From Spirochaetaceae bacterium UBA6089 (GTDB taxonomy: Bacteria > Spirochaetota > Spirochaetia > Treponematales > Rectinemataceae), in NCBI GenBank assembly GCA_002435985.1, contig DIXD01000075.1, positions 1-12,837 on the forward strand: 12,837 nucleotides of DNA. Direction: 5' to 3'. A program made the translations under genes and the position numbers. Positions 11,697 through 12,837 of the stretch are shown here, in pieces (the stretch's first letter is position 1; each line of letters opens with the position of its first letter). The notes under the pieces were generated by a model. It had not been told where the DNA came from and ran no database searches. It saw only the letters and a program-made list of their open reading frames with translations.

Positions 11697-12837
11697 ATGT
11701 CCTTCGTACTTCAGAAAGAAACATCGGTTCCCGAACTCGATTCCGTGCTCAGACTGTACCGCCACGAGCCGACGGGCGCCCGTCTTCTCTCCGTGATCAA
11801 TAAGGATGAGAACAAGGTCTTCGGCATCACCTTCCGTACGCCGCCATCGCGGAGCGATGGCGTGGCCCACATCATCGAGCATTCGGTGCTCTGCGGTTCC
11901 CGCAAGTATCCGGTCAAGGAGCCGTTCGTAGAGCTCATGAAGGGCTCGCTCAACACCTTTCTCAACGCGATGACCTATCCAGACAAGACCTGTTACCCCG
12001 TGGCCAGCACAAACCTCAAAGATTTCTACAACCTGATCGATGTCTATCTCGATGCGGTCTTCTACCCGAACCTCACCGAACACACCTTCATGCAGGAAGG
12101 TTGGCACTATGAGGTAGACCCGGCCACCAAGAAACTCAGCTATAAGGGTGTCGTCTTCAACGAGATGAAGGGTGCCTACTCCGATCCCGACGACATGCAC
12201 GATGACCTCTGCAGGCGGAGCCTCTACCCCGACACACCCTACGGGGTCGACTCGGGCGGAGACCCGCTGGAAATACCTGCCCTCAGCTACGAGGAATTCC
12301 TTCGTTTCCACGCAAGGTACTATCACCCTGCAAATGCCTTCATTTTCTTCTATGGCGACGACGACCCCGACACGCGCCTTGCCATCATGGAAGACTGGCT
12401 TGCGCCCTTCGGCAGAGCCACCATCGAATCCCTGCCGGCCGCACAGCCTGGGTTTCTTAAGCCGCGCCATCTCGAGTACAAATTCCAAGCGAGCGACCAG
12501 GACGAGGCCAAGGCCTACACTGCGGTGAACTGGGCTCTCTATGAGCACGGAGACCCCGAGCTTTCGATGAAGGCTGCGATTCTGTTCCATATTTTGACCG
12601 GCACGCCTGCCTCGCCGCTGCGCAAGGCGCTGATCGAATCGGGGCTCGGCGAAGACCTTGCGGGCTTCGGCTTCTCCGAAGAGCTGCGCCAGACGGCATT
12701 TTCGATCGGGCTTAAGGGGGTTGAGCCCGCTCGAGTCGCCGATGTGGAGAATCTCATCTTTTCGACACTCGAGCAACTTGCGCGGGACGGCATCGATGCC
12801 GACACCATCGCGGCCTCGATCAACACCTTGGAATTCG
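11697..12837 (+). CDS. M16C-family (presequence protease-like) zinc metallopeptidase, N-terminal part (3' end outside window)
   Basis: The frame runs open from 11697 to the window end, giving 380 residues; the full family length is about 950-1050, so under half is seen. The inverted zinc motif HxxEH of the M16 (pitrilysin) family is at H58-I-I-E61-H62, and the third zinc ligand is E156 in VVFNEMKG. Flanking family sequences are VFGITFRTPP (41-50), SVLCGSRKYPVKEPF (63-77), GSLNTFLNAMTYPDKTCYPV (83-102), and the region GVDSGGDPLEIPALSYEEF near 184-202. Studied M16C enzymes (PreP, falcilysin) close like a clamshell around unfolded peptides and degrade them. I see no signal peptide, so a cytoplasmic role is likely. 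The start has AAGGAG 6 bases before the ATG; an in-frame ATG 17 codons upstream (11646) has no ribosome site. Membership of the upstream regulon is not supported, as a hairpin separates them. Confidence 0.93.
   Translation, partial: MSFVLQKETSVPELDSVLRLYRHEPTGARLLSVINKDENKVFGITFRTPPSRSDGVAHIIEHSVLCGSRKYPVKEPFVELMKGSLNTFLNAMTYPDKTCYPVASTNLKDFYNLIDVYLDAVFYPNLTEHTFMQEGWHYEVDPATKKLSYKGVVFNEMKGAYSDPDDMHDDLCRRSLYPDTPYGVDSGGDPLEIPALSYEEFLRFHARYYHPANAFIFFYGDDDPDTRLAIMEDWLAPFGRATIESLPAAQPGFLKPRHLEYKFQASDQDEAKAYTAVNWALYEHGDPELSMKAAILFHILTGTPASPLRKALIESGLGEDLAGFGFSEELRQTAFSIGLKGVEPARVADVENLIFSTLEQLARDGIDADTIAASINTLEF

Noticed and set aside
11613..12776. Minus-strand open frame of 387 codons
   Set aside because: It is antisense to the M16C protease, whose zinc motif and family blocks are unmistakable. 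The long open frame is a by-product of high-GC codon use.

Overview
The window looks like a piece of a spirochaete-type bacterial chromosome with fairly high GC. The main pointers are a short archaeal/eukaryotic-type prolyl-tRNA synthetase (about 485 residues, C-terminal Cys4 zinc site and terminal Tyr), the form carried by Borrelia and Treponema, together with a GlmS-like SIS protein and an M16C/PreP-like protease. The phylum assignment is an inference. I see no transposase, integrase, CRISPR array or phage gene.

Left part (1-6450), metabolic and housekeeping genes: the 3' end of a GlmS-like SIS-domain enzyme; on the minus strand galU overlapping a free-methionine-(R)-sulfoxide reductase; divergent from galU an MFS transporter; a minus-strand tRNA-Val(CAC) lying inside an 18-nt inverted repeat; a dolichol kinase/Dgk1-family membrane kinase; a minus-strand polytopic membrane protein of unknown function; and proS with a good sigma70-type promoter.

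Right part (6453-11585), a compact envelope-response cluster: nearly everything is on the minus strand and falls into two ECF sigma modules. Module 1 is a Spy/CpxP-like secreted protein, ECF sigma 1, and a small one-membrane-segment protein without a zinc motif. It resembles the CnrX/CnrH/CnrY arrangement of periplasmic sensor, sigma and short anti-sigma. Module 2 is ECF sigma 2, a zinc-finger anti-sigma whose outer part is a CBM48/AMPK-beta-like glycan-binding fold, then a secreted protein with a low-complexity tail. A second Spy-like paralogue sits between the modules. Facing away from sigma 2 is another secreted protein with the same C-terminal ending, QG(S/N)HGKK.

A two-part motif, GCAACC then 16 bases then a short GC-containing box, lies before spy-like 1, spy-like 2 and the divergent secreted gene, with a fourth copy at the sigma 2/anti-sigma 2 junction. 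It has the layout of an ECF sigma promoter and would tie the cluster into one autoregulated regulon. I regard this dual-ECF, Spy-like, CBM48 anti-sigma and HGKK-tail cluster as the candidate undescribed system. Its signal (metal, misfolded envelope protein, or polysaccharide) cannot be read from the sequence. The window ends inside an M16C metalloprotease gene.
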